This document shows, in pieces, positions 8,370 to 14,558 of a stretch of DNA of 40,192 nucleotides; position 1 is the stretch's first letter, and every line of letters starts with the position of its first letter. Under the pieces are notes generated by a model that made no database searches, had not been told where the DNA came from, and saw only the letters and a list, made by a program, of their open reading frames with translations. Source of the DNA: a virus; IMG/VR virus record IMGVR_UViG_3300005253_000628, positions 1 through 40,192 of that record; one strand, written 5' to 3'. A program made the position numbers and the translations under genes.

Positions 8370-8393
8370 TATCTCACTGGAAAGAGGTGTGTT

Positions 8394-8702
8394 ATGACTC
8401 AGCAAGCAAGCAATGGCAAGATAAGCACAGAGCAGTTCTTCAAGCAGGCTATGGCCGAGTGGCACAAGCTGCACCCCGACGCAAAGAGCAAGGGGATTCA
8501 CAGCGTGTTCTCTGGGTTCAACGAGAGCCTGCGAGAATACTACGGGTTTGACCAGGCCCAGGGGATTGCTGCGATGAACGAGCTCGTAGAAGCGGGCAAG
8601 GTCGTGAGCATCCCCCGCATGAAAGGCCCCATGCTCTACCTGCCGGGTGATGCGCCCAGCTCCAAGCTGACCGTCAAGGCCATCCTGGGAGCGCAGGTCT
8701 AA
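8394..8702 (+). CDS. 102-aa possible winged-helix protein, first plus-strand gene
   Basis: The product has helices at about residues 10-28 and 38-70 and a C-terminal beta-hairpin (about 68-85: the KVVSIPRMKGPMLYLP stretch) that together look like a small winged-helix domain. It is the first gene of the plus block, set apart by a terminator-like hairpin at 8725-8742, so it may be expressed as a separate strong early transcript. GAGGTG precedes the ATG. A DNA-binding regulator is possible; I cannot name a family. Confidence 0.75.
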   Translation: MTQQASNGKISTEQFFKQAMAEWHKLHPDAKSKGIHSVFSGFNESLREYYGFDQAQGIAAMNELVEAGKVVSIPRMKGPMLYLPGDAPSSKLTVKAILGAQV

Positions 8703-8724
8703 CCCCAACAGTGTCAACAGGATA

Positions 8725-8753
8725 GGGGAGCTTAGGCTCCCCCTTCCCGTTTA
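8725..8753 (+). terminator. Rho-independent-like terminator
   Basis: A perfect 7-bp GC-rich stem GGGGAGC / GCTCCCC with a TTAG loop (8725-8742) is followed by a pyrimidine tract that ends in TTTAT. The tail is less T-rich than classical terminators, so termination may be partial. It lies 22 nt after the stop of the first early gene. Confidence 0.6.
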
Positions 8754-8771
8754 TACTCTGCGGCATCATGC

Positions 8772-8789
8772 GTGTACTGGTTAGTACAC
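8772..8789. promoter_or_regulatory. 18-bp perfect palindrome (operator or hairpin)
   Basis: GTGTACTGGTTAGTACAC has 7-bp perfect arms around GGTT. It lies between the terminator of the first early gene and the ribosome binding site of the next one (8790-8801). As DNA it could be a dimer operator; as RNA it is a stable hairpin just before the Shine-Dalgarno. Confidence 0.45.
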
Positions 8790-8801
8790 TGGGAGGGTAC
8801 T

Positions 8802-8993
8802 GTGAATAAGCATCCAATTTGTGAGTGTGAGGACGGAGAATGCCTAGTATGCTCAGGCAAATGCGGTGCGTATTCCACCACACTGCTACGTCGAGTGGAC
8901 ACAGACGACCAGACAGGCATACGGTTCTGTGATGACTGTGTGGAGGACGCAATCGCCGCCGGAGTCTATGCTGTGTTTCAAGGTGACAACTAG
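8802..8993 (+). CDS. Cys-rich zinc-binding miniprotein
   Basis: The 63-aa product starts at GTG 8802, preceded by GGGAGGGT. It has seven Cys: CECEDGECLVC and GKC near the N-terminus, then CDDC at about residues 43-46, consistent with a treble-clef or zinc-ribbon fold. The upstream in-frame ATG at 8772 lies in the palindrome and lacks a ribosome binding site. Function unknown. Confidence 0.7.
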   Translation: MNKHPICECEDGECLVCSGKCGAYSTTLLRRVDTDDQTGIRFCDDCVEDAIAAGVYAVFQGDN

Positions 8994-9035
8994 GAGGGAG
9001 TACAGTCCAATCGGGTTAGGAGGGAGGCAAGGACG

Positions 9036-9215
9036 ATGAACGGCTACAAAGCATTCTACAAAGGCAAGTCAATCGAAGTCTCCGCCAATACCAGCTATGA
9101 GGCACAGGAGAAGGCGGCAAAAGTATTCAAGGCCCGCAAGTCTTACCAAGTGGCGATTGTCATATGTGAGAAGGCTGGTGAACAGGTAATACATTCAACG
9201 GCAGACATTGGATAG
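9036..9215 (+). CDS. 59-aa conserved-looking phage protein
   Basis: A small protein beginning MNGYKAFYKGKSIEV and ending HSTADIG. From memory this style occurs in many phage early regions, with no known function. The fold is probably a beta-alpha-beta: a strand over the first 15 residues, a helix over about 20-34, then a strand (VAIVIC). AGGAGGGAGG lies upstream of the ATG. Confidence 0.8.
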   Translation: MNGYKAFYKGKSIEVSANTSYEAQEKAAKVFKARKSYQVAIVICEKAGEQVIHSTADIG

Positions 9216-9240
9216 GCTGCTGTTCTAAGAGGGTACTCAT

Positions 9241-9417
9241 ATGACTAGCACTGAGCGGATTGAGTCCATGCGTCGGCGCATGCTCAGGGAAACGCAAGCG
9301 GCAATTGACCGCATGCGGATAGACCAGGCCAAGCGGGATGTAGCGATACAAGCGCAGATTGACGAGTGCATCAGGCAACAGCGTTTATGTCGGCAACGTC
9401 AAAGGGAATTGGGTTAG
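9241..9417 (+). CDS. 58-aa coiled-coil miniprotein
   Basis: The whole protein is a very basic, Arg/Gln-rich helix with near-continuous heptad character and no strand-breaking residues. GAGGG lies upstream of the ATG. It may bind nucleic acid or a partner helix; the function is unknown. Confidence 0.65.
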   Translation: MTSTERIESMRRRMLRETQAAIDRMRIDQAKRDVAIQAQIDECIRQQRLCRQRQRELG

Positions 9418-9426
9418 GAGGGAGTT

Positions 9427-9600
9427 ATGTACTGCACAGAATGTGGTTGCAAATGCGAATGTACTGACCATCAGTACAACCCTGTCTATCAGTGTCCTAA
9501 GTGTAAGACCAATTTCCAGTACCTTGCAGAGCTATCGGGCGGGCCATCCTACGTCATCCTCAGTGATGAGGATATGGCGAAGATGTACCCTGACCCGTAG
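9427..9600 (+). CDS. 57-aa zinc-ribbon miniprotein
   Basis: Seven Cys in the first 26 residues: CTECGCKCEC and then CPKC, enough for a zinc ribbon with an extra pair. The C-terminal half is acidic (LSDEDMAKMYPDP). GGGTTAGGAGGGAG precedes the start, the same ribosome-binding context as the gene at 9036. Confidence 0.7.
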   Translation: MYCTECGCKCECTDHQYNPVYQCPKCKTNFQYLAELSGGPSYVILSDEDMAKMYPDP

Positions 9601-9671
9601 GAGGGTAAGCAAATGACAGAGCGAGAGTACTCAAGGCAGGTACGAAGGTGCTCTTGACTGCCTACTGACCC

Positions 9672-9717
9672 ACAACTGAACAGGGGGCTAGACTACTAGC
9701 CTCCGATTGAGTTGTTT
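9672..9717 (+). terminator. Long hairpin, terminator-like
   Basis: A nested stem: GGGGGCTAG / CTAGCCTCC (9683-9691 with 9696-9704, one G-U pair, loop ACTA), extended further out by ACAACT (9672-9677) with AGTTGT (9710-9715). It is followed by TT. It separates the first small-gene group from the next and could end transcription or process the mRNA. Confidence 0.5.
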
Positions 9718-9727
9718 GGAGGATACC

Positions 9728-9847
9728 ATGACCCCAGAGGAACGACAGTACAAAGCAGGAACGTGGATTCTAGGTCTGACCTTTTCAGTCATTGTGTGGG
9801 CAATCGTGATATGTACAGTCCTCTACTTCATAGGGGTAATCACATGA
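9728..9847 (+). CDS. 39-aa single-span membrane miniprotein
   Basis: A 12-residue charged N-terminus is followed by one hydrophobic span of about 25 residues to near the C-terminus. GGAGG precedes the ATG. The stop overlaps the next start (ATGA). Confidence 0.65.
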   Translation: MTPEERQYKAGTWILGLTFSVIVWAIVICTVLYFIGVIT

Positions 9848-10059
9848 AACGACCAGCTATCACGCGGAAGGGGCATCAGCTGCTTGCGAAGGCACTCCGA
9901 CAATCATATAGGGAGAGTGACGGTTCTGCACTCGGTCTTATGAACGTCTCCCATGCGGTGTCAGCAATCGCCAATGTACTAGCTAAAGACAATCCCCACT
10001 TTGACCGCGACTACTTCCTGGCAATCGTATGGGGTGAGGCAAACATAAGCGGATTATAG
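9844..10059 (+). CDS. 71-aa hypothetical protein
   Basis: A basic N-terminus (MKRPAITRKGHQ) and then helices with Ala and Leu; soluble. Translation is coupled to the membrane miniprotein by an ATGA overlap. Its start context ATAGGGGTAATCACATGA is nearly identical to that of the next gene. No family recognised. Confidence 0.7.
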   Translation: MKRPAITRKGHQLLAKALRQSYRESDGSALGLMNVSHAVSAIANVLAKDNPHFDRDYFLAIVWGEANISGL

Positions 10060-10069
10060 GGGTAATTAC

Positions 10070-10291
10070 ATGACCAAAGACCAGTTGCTCCACCTGAGCC
10101 ATGCTCTTAACTCTATGGAGCATTACCTAGCTTCTGCTGAGCGGTACTATGAGGCCACTCACCTTCCCATTCCCTCTAGCCTAATCAACATAGCGGGATA
10201 CCTGAAGACAGCGAAAATGATTGTCGAACCTGCCTTGAATGAAGCACTATTAAGGCAACCCCAATCGGACTTTGAGCATCACGGAGGATGA
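10070..10291 (+). CDS. 73-aa helical hypothetical protein
   Basis: The product is mainly helical, with two amphipathic helices (about residues 3-28 and 38-62) and a His/Gly end. It shares its start context (ATAGGGGTAATTACATGA) with the gene at 9844. Function unknown. Confidence 0.7.
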   Translation: MTKDQLLHLSHALNSMEHYLASAERYYEATHLPIPSSLINIAGYLKTAKMIVEPALNEALLRQPQSDFEHHGG

Positions 10292-10294
10292 ACC

Positions 10295-10612
10295 ATGACA
10301 CAGCAAAGTAAGCATACGCCGGGGCCGTGGAGGGCTAGGGCAGCCGAGCGTGACGGTGGTTGTGCTAAGGCGCTTATCGTAGCAGAGAGCGAAGTCTCCC
10401 GACTGCCGATATGTCCCGCTGAAGCTGCTGGCCGTGATGTAGCCCAAGCAAATGCCAACGCCCGTCTAATCGCTCAAGCGCCAGAGATGTATGAGTTGGT
10501 AGAAACTATCGAAAAGCTGGTTGTTGATGACGGCCTCGACCTTAACGACTATACACTCATGCTAGGAGAGGCAGCCCGCCGAATCAAGGCGGAGATTGAT
10601 GAGGAGGGATAG
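10295..10612 (+). CDS. 105-aa protein of a common phage family (HTPGPW type)
   Basis: It has the hallmark N-terminal HTPGPW and later ANARLIAQAPEMYELVETIE (about residues 51-70), a combination I know from many phage small proteins of unknown function. The C-terminus is an acidic helix. GGAGG lies upstream of the ATG, and the neighbours are two nt away on each side. Confidence 0.85.
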   Translation: MTQQSKHTPGPWRARAAERDGGCAKALIVAESEVSRLPICPAEAAGRDVAQANANARLIAQAPEMYELVETIEKLVVDDGLDLNDYTLMLGEAARRIKAEIDEEG

Positions 10613-10614
10613 CT

Positions 10615-10893
10615 ATGACACAACCAACCAAACCATCGGCGGGAGCGTTGAGGGCTGCGAGAGCTATTGGGAAGACCTGCAAAGGCGTAGGTATCACACA
10701 CCTTTCTCATGAGTGGATGGCAGAAGTTATTGACCGTGAAACTGGCATGGCAGAGTTGTTGGAGGCTGCTAAACAACTCTTGGGTATCGCAGAATCTGTG
10801 CTCCTAAATGAGCGAATCAACCATGGGCCATATCTAAAGCAGGTCATCTATCAGACGCAGCAAGCCATCACCAAGTGTGAGCGAAAGGAGTAG
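10615..10893 (+). CDS. 92-aa protein of a common phage family
   Basis: It shares the MTQ start style with the preceding gene and begins with a Pro/Ser/Ala linker and LRAARAIGKTC, then helices rich in Leu, Ala and Ile. It often neighbours the HTPGPW protein in phages, from memory. The following 153 bases (10894-11046) hold no convincing gene; they contain a run of short repeats of CCATGG/GCATGG and the ribosome binding site of the next gene. Confidence 0.75.
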   Translation: MTQPTKPSAGALRAARAIGKTCKGVGITHLSHEWMAEVIDRETGMAELLEAAKQLLGIAESVLLNERINHGPYLKQVIYQTQQAITKCERKE

Positions 10894-11046
10894 TACCATC
10901 CCATGAGGCCTCCTGAGCCTACCTTCTAGGTACGGCATGGGGCACACCATGGTTTCTTGCCCTCCACTATGGCCCCCACAGGAGGTCTCTTGAGATGGCA
11001 TTTGGGTATAACGAATACATACTACTTAGTCCAAGGAGGCAAGCTA

Positions 11047-11268
11047 ATGGGACTCTACTGGACAGGCAAGCTGGAGTGCTGGCGGTGCCGGTGCCTTCAC
11101 ACCTTCTCCGACTTCAACTGCTACCTGCTCTACATGACATGCTTGGCATGTGGTGCTATCAACGCCTGTCCACCTGAGCGTATCCTGTGGGCACAGGCAG
11201 AGAAGCAGGGCCGCATCATCGAGGGCAGGATTCCTAAGCGAGAGAGGCAGGAGTATAGGGGGGCATAA
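11047..11268 (+). CDS. 73-aa zinc-ribbon protein
   Basis: CWRCRC (residues 11-16) with CLACGAINAC (about 32-41) form a zinc ribbon; the C-terminal third is basic. AAGGAGG precedes ATG 11047; further in-frame ATGs upstream lack one. Probably nucleic-acid binding; function unknown. Confidence 0.7.
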   Translation: MGLYWTGKLECWRCRCLHTFSDFNCYLLYMTCLACGAINACPPERILWAQAEKQGRIIEGRIPKRERQEYRGA

Positions 11269-11271
11269 GCT

Positions 11272-11541
11272 ATGGCAACTGCAAAGAAACAGAAAAGCAA
11301 CAAGGGCATACCCCGTAGGGCGCGTAGTGTCGGTCGTACTGCTCGTAGGAACAGGTATTGGGCTAAGTGTACCTGCTCCTACTGTCCAGGGGCCAATGGC
11401 AAGACAGTAGTGTTCAAGTCTCCAGGCAGGAAGGTACTGCACGTTGAGGCCAAGCACGACTACTTCCCTGCTCAAAGGAAAGTCGTTAGCAAGGGACGTG
11501 GCCCACTAGACATTCTGGGTTTCATGGGAGGCTCAGCATGA
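11272..11541 (+). CDS. 89-aa very basic protein with a zinc knuckle
   Basis: The N-terminal 35 residues are Lys/Arg rich (many RR pairs), followed by CTCSYC at about 33-38 and a Gly/Lys-rich rest. Likely nucleic-acid binding. The stop overlaps the next start (ATGA). Confidence 0.7.
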   Translation: MATAKKQKSNKGIPRRARSVGRTARRNRYWAKCTCSYCPGANGKTVVFKSPGRKVLHVEAKHDYFPAQRKVVSKGRGPLDILGFMGGSA

Positions 11542-11768
11542 CCCAATGGCGTAGACGCAATCGGAATACGTTTGCCCGCATTCCCCCTCATATGGGACGA
11601 CGGTACGCCGATGACTTGCCTAAGGAAGTGAACAAGGCCTTCGATGCCATAGTGACCTACCGCAGAGCAATGAAACGCTACAAGCAAGGTGGAGGCAATA
11701 TCCTACTCGTAGCTGAGGCTTGGAGGGGAGTAGAGGAAACTGTACGGGCAGTCAAGTTGCAATCATAG
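11538..11768 (+). CDS. 76-aa basic hypothetical protein
   Basis: A basic Arg-rich N-terminus, then two helices (about 28-50 and 55-73). It overlaps the previous stop by 4 nt, so is co-translated. No motif. Confidence 0.7.
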   Translation: MTQWRRRNRNTFARIPPHMGRRYADDLPKEVNKAFDAIVTYRRAMKRYKQGGGNILLVAEAWRGVEETVRAVKLQS

Positions 11769-11806
11769 GATGTTGGTAAGCGAACTGGAACTGGAGGTAT
11801 CCCATT

Positions 11807-11905
11807 GTGGAGTACCTAACCAACGTGGGGAAGTTTATCCTGGGCTGGTTGTTACTGATTGGCCTAGGCATACTTCTCCTGTTAGCAGCAAAACCCAAAA
11901 CGTAG
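11807..11905 (+). CDS. 32-aa single-span membrane miniprotein
   Basis: GTG start with GGAGGT at about 8 nt. The product is VEYLTNVGKF followed by one strongly hydrophobic Leu/Ile/Gly-rich span (about residues 10-27) and a short basic tail. It directly precedes the Ubl gene and might be part of the same module, or be one of the many unrelated membrane miniproteins here. Confidence 0.55.
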   Translation: MEYLTNVGKFILGWLLLIGLGILLLLAAKPKT

Positions 11906-11919
11906 TTAGGAGGTACCAA

Positions 11920-12180
11920 GTGAGTGAAGGAAACTGGAACATCGCAGATACGGACAATGGCGCGGTTGAAATCAAGGTCAATGGCGAGTCCATTGGCACT
12001 GCTCAACCGACGGACACACTGAGGGACGTGGTAAGGAAATACGCTACGGAGCGTGGCCTCCGCACCTTCAGTGTGTATGTGGACGGACAGCGACTTGACC
12101 CCTCACCGGCAGCCCTTGGGGGCACGCTGGCGGGGCGTCACATCCTGGAAATCGTCGCCAAGGACGTGCGGGGCAACTAA
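11920..12180 (+). CDS. Ubiquitin-like (beta-grasp) protein
   Basis: The 86-aa product reads as a beta-grasp fold: strand-turn-strand (about residues 15-28, VEIKVNGESIG), an amphipathic helix (34-45, LRDVVRKYATER), then YVDGQRLDPS (53-62), a short segment, and a final strand (73-82, RHILEIVAKD). This matches small ubiquitin-like modifiers, and genes for an E2-like protein, an E1-like enzyme and a JAB peptidase follow in order. I chose GTG 11920 because AGGAGG lies 5-6 nt upstream; the longer ORF from 11770 would include unrelated sequence. The C-terminus is VRGN, not GG, so it may need trimming or may use another terminal residue. Ubl identity is inference from fold pattern and neighbourhood. 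Confidence 0.7.
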   Translation: MSEGNWNIADTDNGAVEIKVNGESIGTAQPTDTLRDVVRKYATERGLRTFSVYVDGQRLDPSPAALGGTLAGRHILEIVAKDVRGN

Positions 12181-12272
12181 GACCCCTGCGTGCCGTCTCC
12201 TGGTTATAGGTCTGGGCATGATTACCAATAGCATGCACTCGCCAAAGGCTAGTAAGGGGACGGTATGAAGTG

Positions 12273-12440
12273 GTCTCATTCTCTCACTGGAGACACCCAG
12301 AGTCGCCTAATGGATTCTCGCTTGTAAGTCGCCATTAGGGAAGGCAAGGGTGGGGTGAGAGGTTGGAGGAGGCTTGAGGACTCGCCAAAGTCCAGCGGCA
12401 GGTAGGGGCGAAAGCCGATATGGGGGAACCTACCCTCTGG
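12273..12440 (+). ncRNA. Candidate structured RNA inside the Ubl module
   Basis: The 295 bases between the Ubl and E2-like genes hold no convincing gene. They show four stems in order: GTCTC/GAGAC (12273-12277 with 12290-12294), CCTAATGG/CCATTAGG (12306-12313 with 12332-12339, perfect), GGACT/AGTCC (12378-12382 with 12389-12393), and CCAG..GGTAGG/CCTACC..CTGG (12392-12395, 12401-12406 with 12429-12434, 12437-12440) enclosing GGC-GAAA-GCC. The last stem shares two bases with the third, so they may alternate. Such an array suggests a leader or small RNA. No tail of Ts marks an end. Confidence 0.35.
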
Positions 12441-12475
12441 TGGGAGAATGAGGCTTTTATACTTTACAGGAGGCA

Positions 12476-13831
12476 ATGATGCCAAGAGCAGACATGAGGA
12501 TTCGCATTCGACGGGATGCAGCTACTAGGTCGGGCTATAGGTTCAACTGGAGTGAGTTCGGGATGCCTTCCCTAGCTATCTTCAAGCAGTGCTTGACTCA
12601 GGAGCAAAGACGACTTAACTCGACCTATACCTGGAGTTCATGGACTACCCAGCAGGCAGCCATATGGTACATGATTCACCAGCACTATACCTGCCAACAG
12701 ATGGCAGACCTGCTGGGCAAGGCTACGCTGCTTGACCGTGCATCACAGGTAGGCACCTGTGCCATCATGGGTGAGGACTTCTCCCGTCATGCCAATCCCT
12801 TTGACAGTTGCTACCTGAACATGGGTGGCAGCATGTTCAAGCTACAACCTGTAGCTATCGCAGATGTGACTCAGCCCCTACGCTTGATGCGAGAGCGAGT
12901 ACAACAGGAGACACAGGCAACACGGGATGAAATACTTGCAGCTGCTGGAAGGGAAGCTGGAATAATAACTAATGCAGCGGAGGAGACCAGGGTTAGGGTG
13001 GAACATGAGTTGCAAGCGACTGAGCGGGACAGGGGTATAAGCCTGCCAGCATGGATGCGACATGCCGACCACTTGCCAATTATGTTCCATGACAACTACT
13101 CCTTCCCCATCGAGATAGGTATACGACTGGATTTCACTATAGGGGTGTTCTTCTTCATCCATGGTGAGACTATCTATGAGTGGGATAATATCCATCCAAC
13201 CCGTATCAGACCCTTAATCTGGATGAAGATGCACCCCATTACTGGACGGTACAATCTGGAGGCTGCCAGATTGGACACTTCCTATCCTGGTGACTTGCCT
13301 CACATGAGTCATACTCAGGCCTGCTTAGCACCTACAGGCCTACCAGAGCACATCGGGAACCAAGATGACCTCTTCCGACTCAGGGGCGCTATAGGCCGAT
13401 GCTATACTCGCATCCACATGAATTCCCTACTATGTAGTCCGGATACTTGGTCTCATGAAGTCCGACGGTCTACACCCGATGCAGTCCTAACCTTCTGGAG
13501 GGAGTCTAACCATGGGCACGATATTCCTAGGAATGATGCCGGTGAAGTAGACCCAGCATACTTTCACGCTGATAGGGTAGTATCCACAACAGAGGAGCGA
13601 CGAGCAACTTGGGAGTTAGAGAGACTCGATAGGCCTACTGGGAGAACCACAGGGGAACAGCGCTTAGAGGAGCACCGAGCAGAAATAGTAGCAGGCGGTA
13701 TTGGCCGTCTAGATGTGGCAACAGCACAGACAGTGCCCCCATTAACACCAGAGCAGACGGCAGCAGCCGTAGATGAGAATGAGGCAAATGAGACAGAGGG
13801 AGAAGAGGAGAGAGACGATGGCACGGTATGA
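12476..13831 (+). CDS. E2-like conjugating-enzyme protein with long extensions
   Basis: The 451-aa product has an N-terminal domain with a possible HTH (about 57-82), a helical coiled-coil stretch (about 133-187), a beta-rich domain (about 205-320) and a Thr/Glu-rich acidic tail (from about 390). In the middle domain, WMKMHPITG (249-257), then YPGDLP and PHMSHTQACLAP (275-286) resemble the HP...C...L active-site loop of E2-fold enzymes; C283 is the candidate catalytic Cys, with H276 and H279 nearby. A helix (297-318) follows. Order Ubl, E2-like, E1-like, JAB supports it. AGGAGG precedes ATG 12476 (ATG 12479 is an alternative). An E2 call remains inference; the extensions are not typical. Confidence 0.55.
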   Translation: MMPRADMRIRIRRDAATRSGYRFNWSEFGMPSLAIFKQCLTQEQRRLNSTYTWSSWTTQQAAIWYMIHQHYTCQQMADLLGKATLLDRASQVGTCAIMGEDFSRHANPFDSCYLNMGGSMFKLQPVAIADVTQPLRLMRERVQQETQATRDEILAAAGREAGIITNAAEETRVRVEHELQATERDRGISLPAWMRHADHLPIMFHDNYSFPIEIGIRLDFTIGVFFFIHGETIYEWDNIHPTRIRPLIWMKMHPITGRYNLEAARLDTSYPGDLPHMSHTQACLAPTGLPEHIGNQDDLFRLRGAIGRCYTRIHMNSLLCSPDTWSHEVRRSTPDAVLTFWRESNHGHDIPRNDAGEVDPAYFHADRVVSTTEERRATWELERLDRPTGRTTGEQRLEEHRAEIVAGGIGRLDVATAQTVPPLTPEQTAAAVDENEANETEGEEERDDGTV

Positions 13832-14558
13832 CCGACAGGAACCACTTAGCATAGTGCGTGACCAGTCCGTAGCTATCATAGGCTGCGGGGGCATAGGTTC
13901 ATGGGCTGCGTACTATCTCACATTGGCGGGGGTGAAAGAGCTACACCTGTTTGACGGTGACAATGTGAGTGAGCATAACCTGAATAGGTTACCGCTACCT
14001 ATAGGCGCAGTAGGTAAACCGAAGTCCAGTGCCCTAGCATCGTTTCTGGGGCAATTCAACAGAGAGGTAAGGTTCCGCCCCCATGCTGAGTTTGAGGTAG
14101 TAGGCCAAGAGTTTGAGGATGGCATAGGGAGTCTCCATCTTAGGACACTCCATAGCACAGACTACTGCCTAGTCTGCACGGACACCTGGAAATCCCGCAA
14201 GATGGTTTGGGATGCTTGCCAACAGGCAGGGATTAAGTACCTAGAGGTAGGCGCAGAGGGCAACGATGCATCCCTCAGTCCCTCTCCTCCTGAGTGGGTG
14301 ATGCCTAACGAAGCTGAGCCTGGGTACCAGCATGTACCTGTATTCGTAGGGCCATGTGCAGCTATCGCGGCCATGGCGGTGTACTACGTCCTACACCAGC
14401 AGGTACCTACCAAGACTTTCAGAATCGGATGGAAGGACAACAATCTTACCTTAGCTACATGGGAGGAACCAGATGGCAAGGAAGGGAAACAGACACGCAA
14501 GGAAGAAGGCCAAGCGCCTAATACACCTGTTCAACCAGACCACCAGGACGCAGGATGA
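13818..14558 (+). CDS. E1-like / ThiF-family adenylating enzyme
   Basis: The 246-aa product has a Rossmann nucleotide-binding site GCGGIG (22-27), then FDGD (45-48), EHNLNR (52-57, the Asn/Arg of the family), K67 and CTDTWKSR (120-127 with the Mg-binding Asp). These are the hallmarks of ThiF/MoeB/E1 enzymes that adenylate the C-terminus of a Ubl. Length about 246 aa fits the short ThiF type. No crossover-loop catalytic Cys is obvious; C180 in GPC and C120/C117 are the candidates, and no CxxC zinc pairs are present. The start ATG 13818 has GAGGAGAG upstream and overlaps the E2-like gene by 14 nt. The C-terminus is a Lys/Glu/Pro-rich tail. Confidence 0.9.
   Translation: MARYDRQEPLSIVRDQSVAIIGCGGIGSWAAYYLTLAGVKELHLFDGDNVSEHNLNRLPLPIGAVGKPKSSALASFLGQFNREVRFRPHAEFEVVGQEFEDGIGSLHLRTLHSTDYCLVCTDTWKSRKMVWDACQQAGIKYLEVGAEGNDASLSPSPPEWVMPNEAEPGYQHVPVFVGPCAAIAAMAVYYVLHQQVPTKTFRIGWKDNNLTLATWEEPDGKEGKQTRKEEGQAPNTPVQPDHQDAG

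Noticed and set aside
8148-8717. Long open frame on the minus strand (189 codons)
   Set aside because: It crosses the control region and runs antisense through the first plus-strand gene; it lacks a ribosome binding site and any recognisable domain, while the plus gene has a good start site.
9613-9657. 14-codon ORF with GGAGGG upstream
   Set aside because: Too short to support as a gene from sequence alone, although it sits in a regular inter-gene position.
12053-12268. Alternative frame overlapping the end of the Ubl gene
   Set aside because: No ribosome binding site, and it reads through the Ubl gene in another frame; the Ubl frame has AGGAGG and a beta-grasp pattern.
12273-12440. Group I or group II intron in the Ubl-E2 spacer
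   Set aside because: Stems are present but I could not place the conserved P7/P3-P8 core or a domain V hairpin, and both flanking genes are intact without it.
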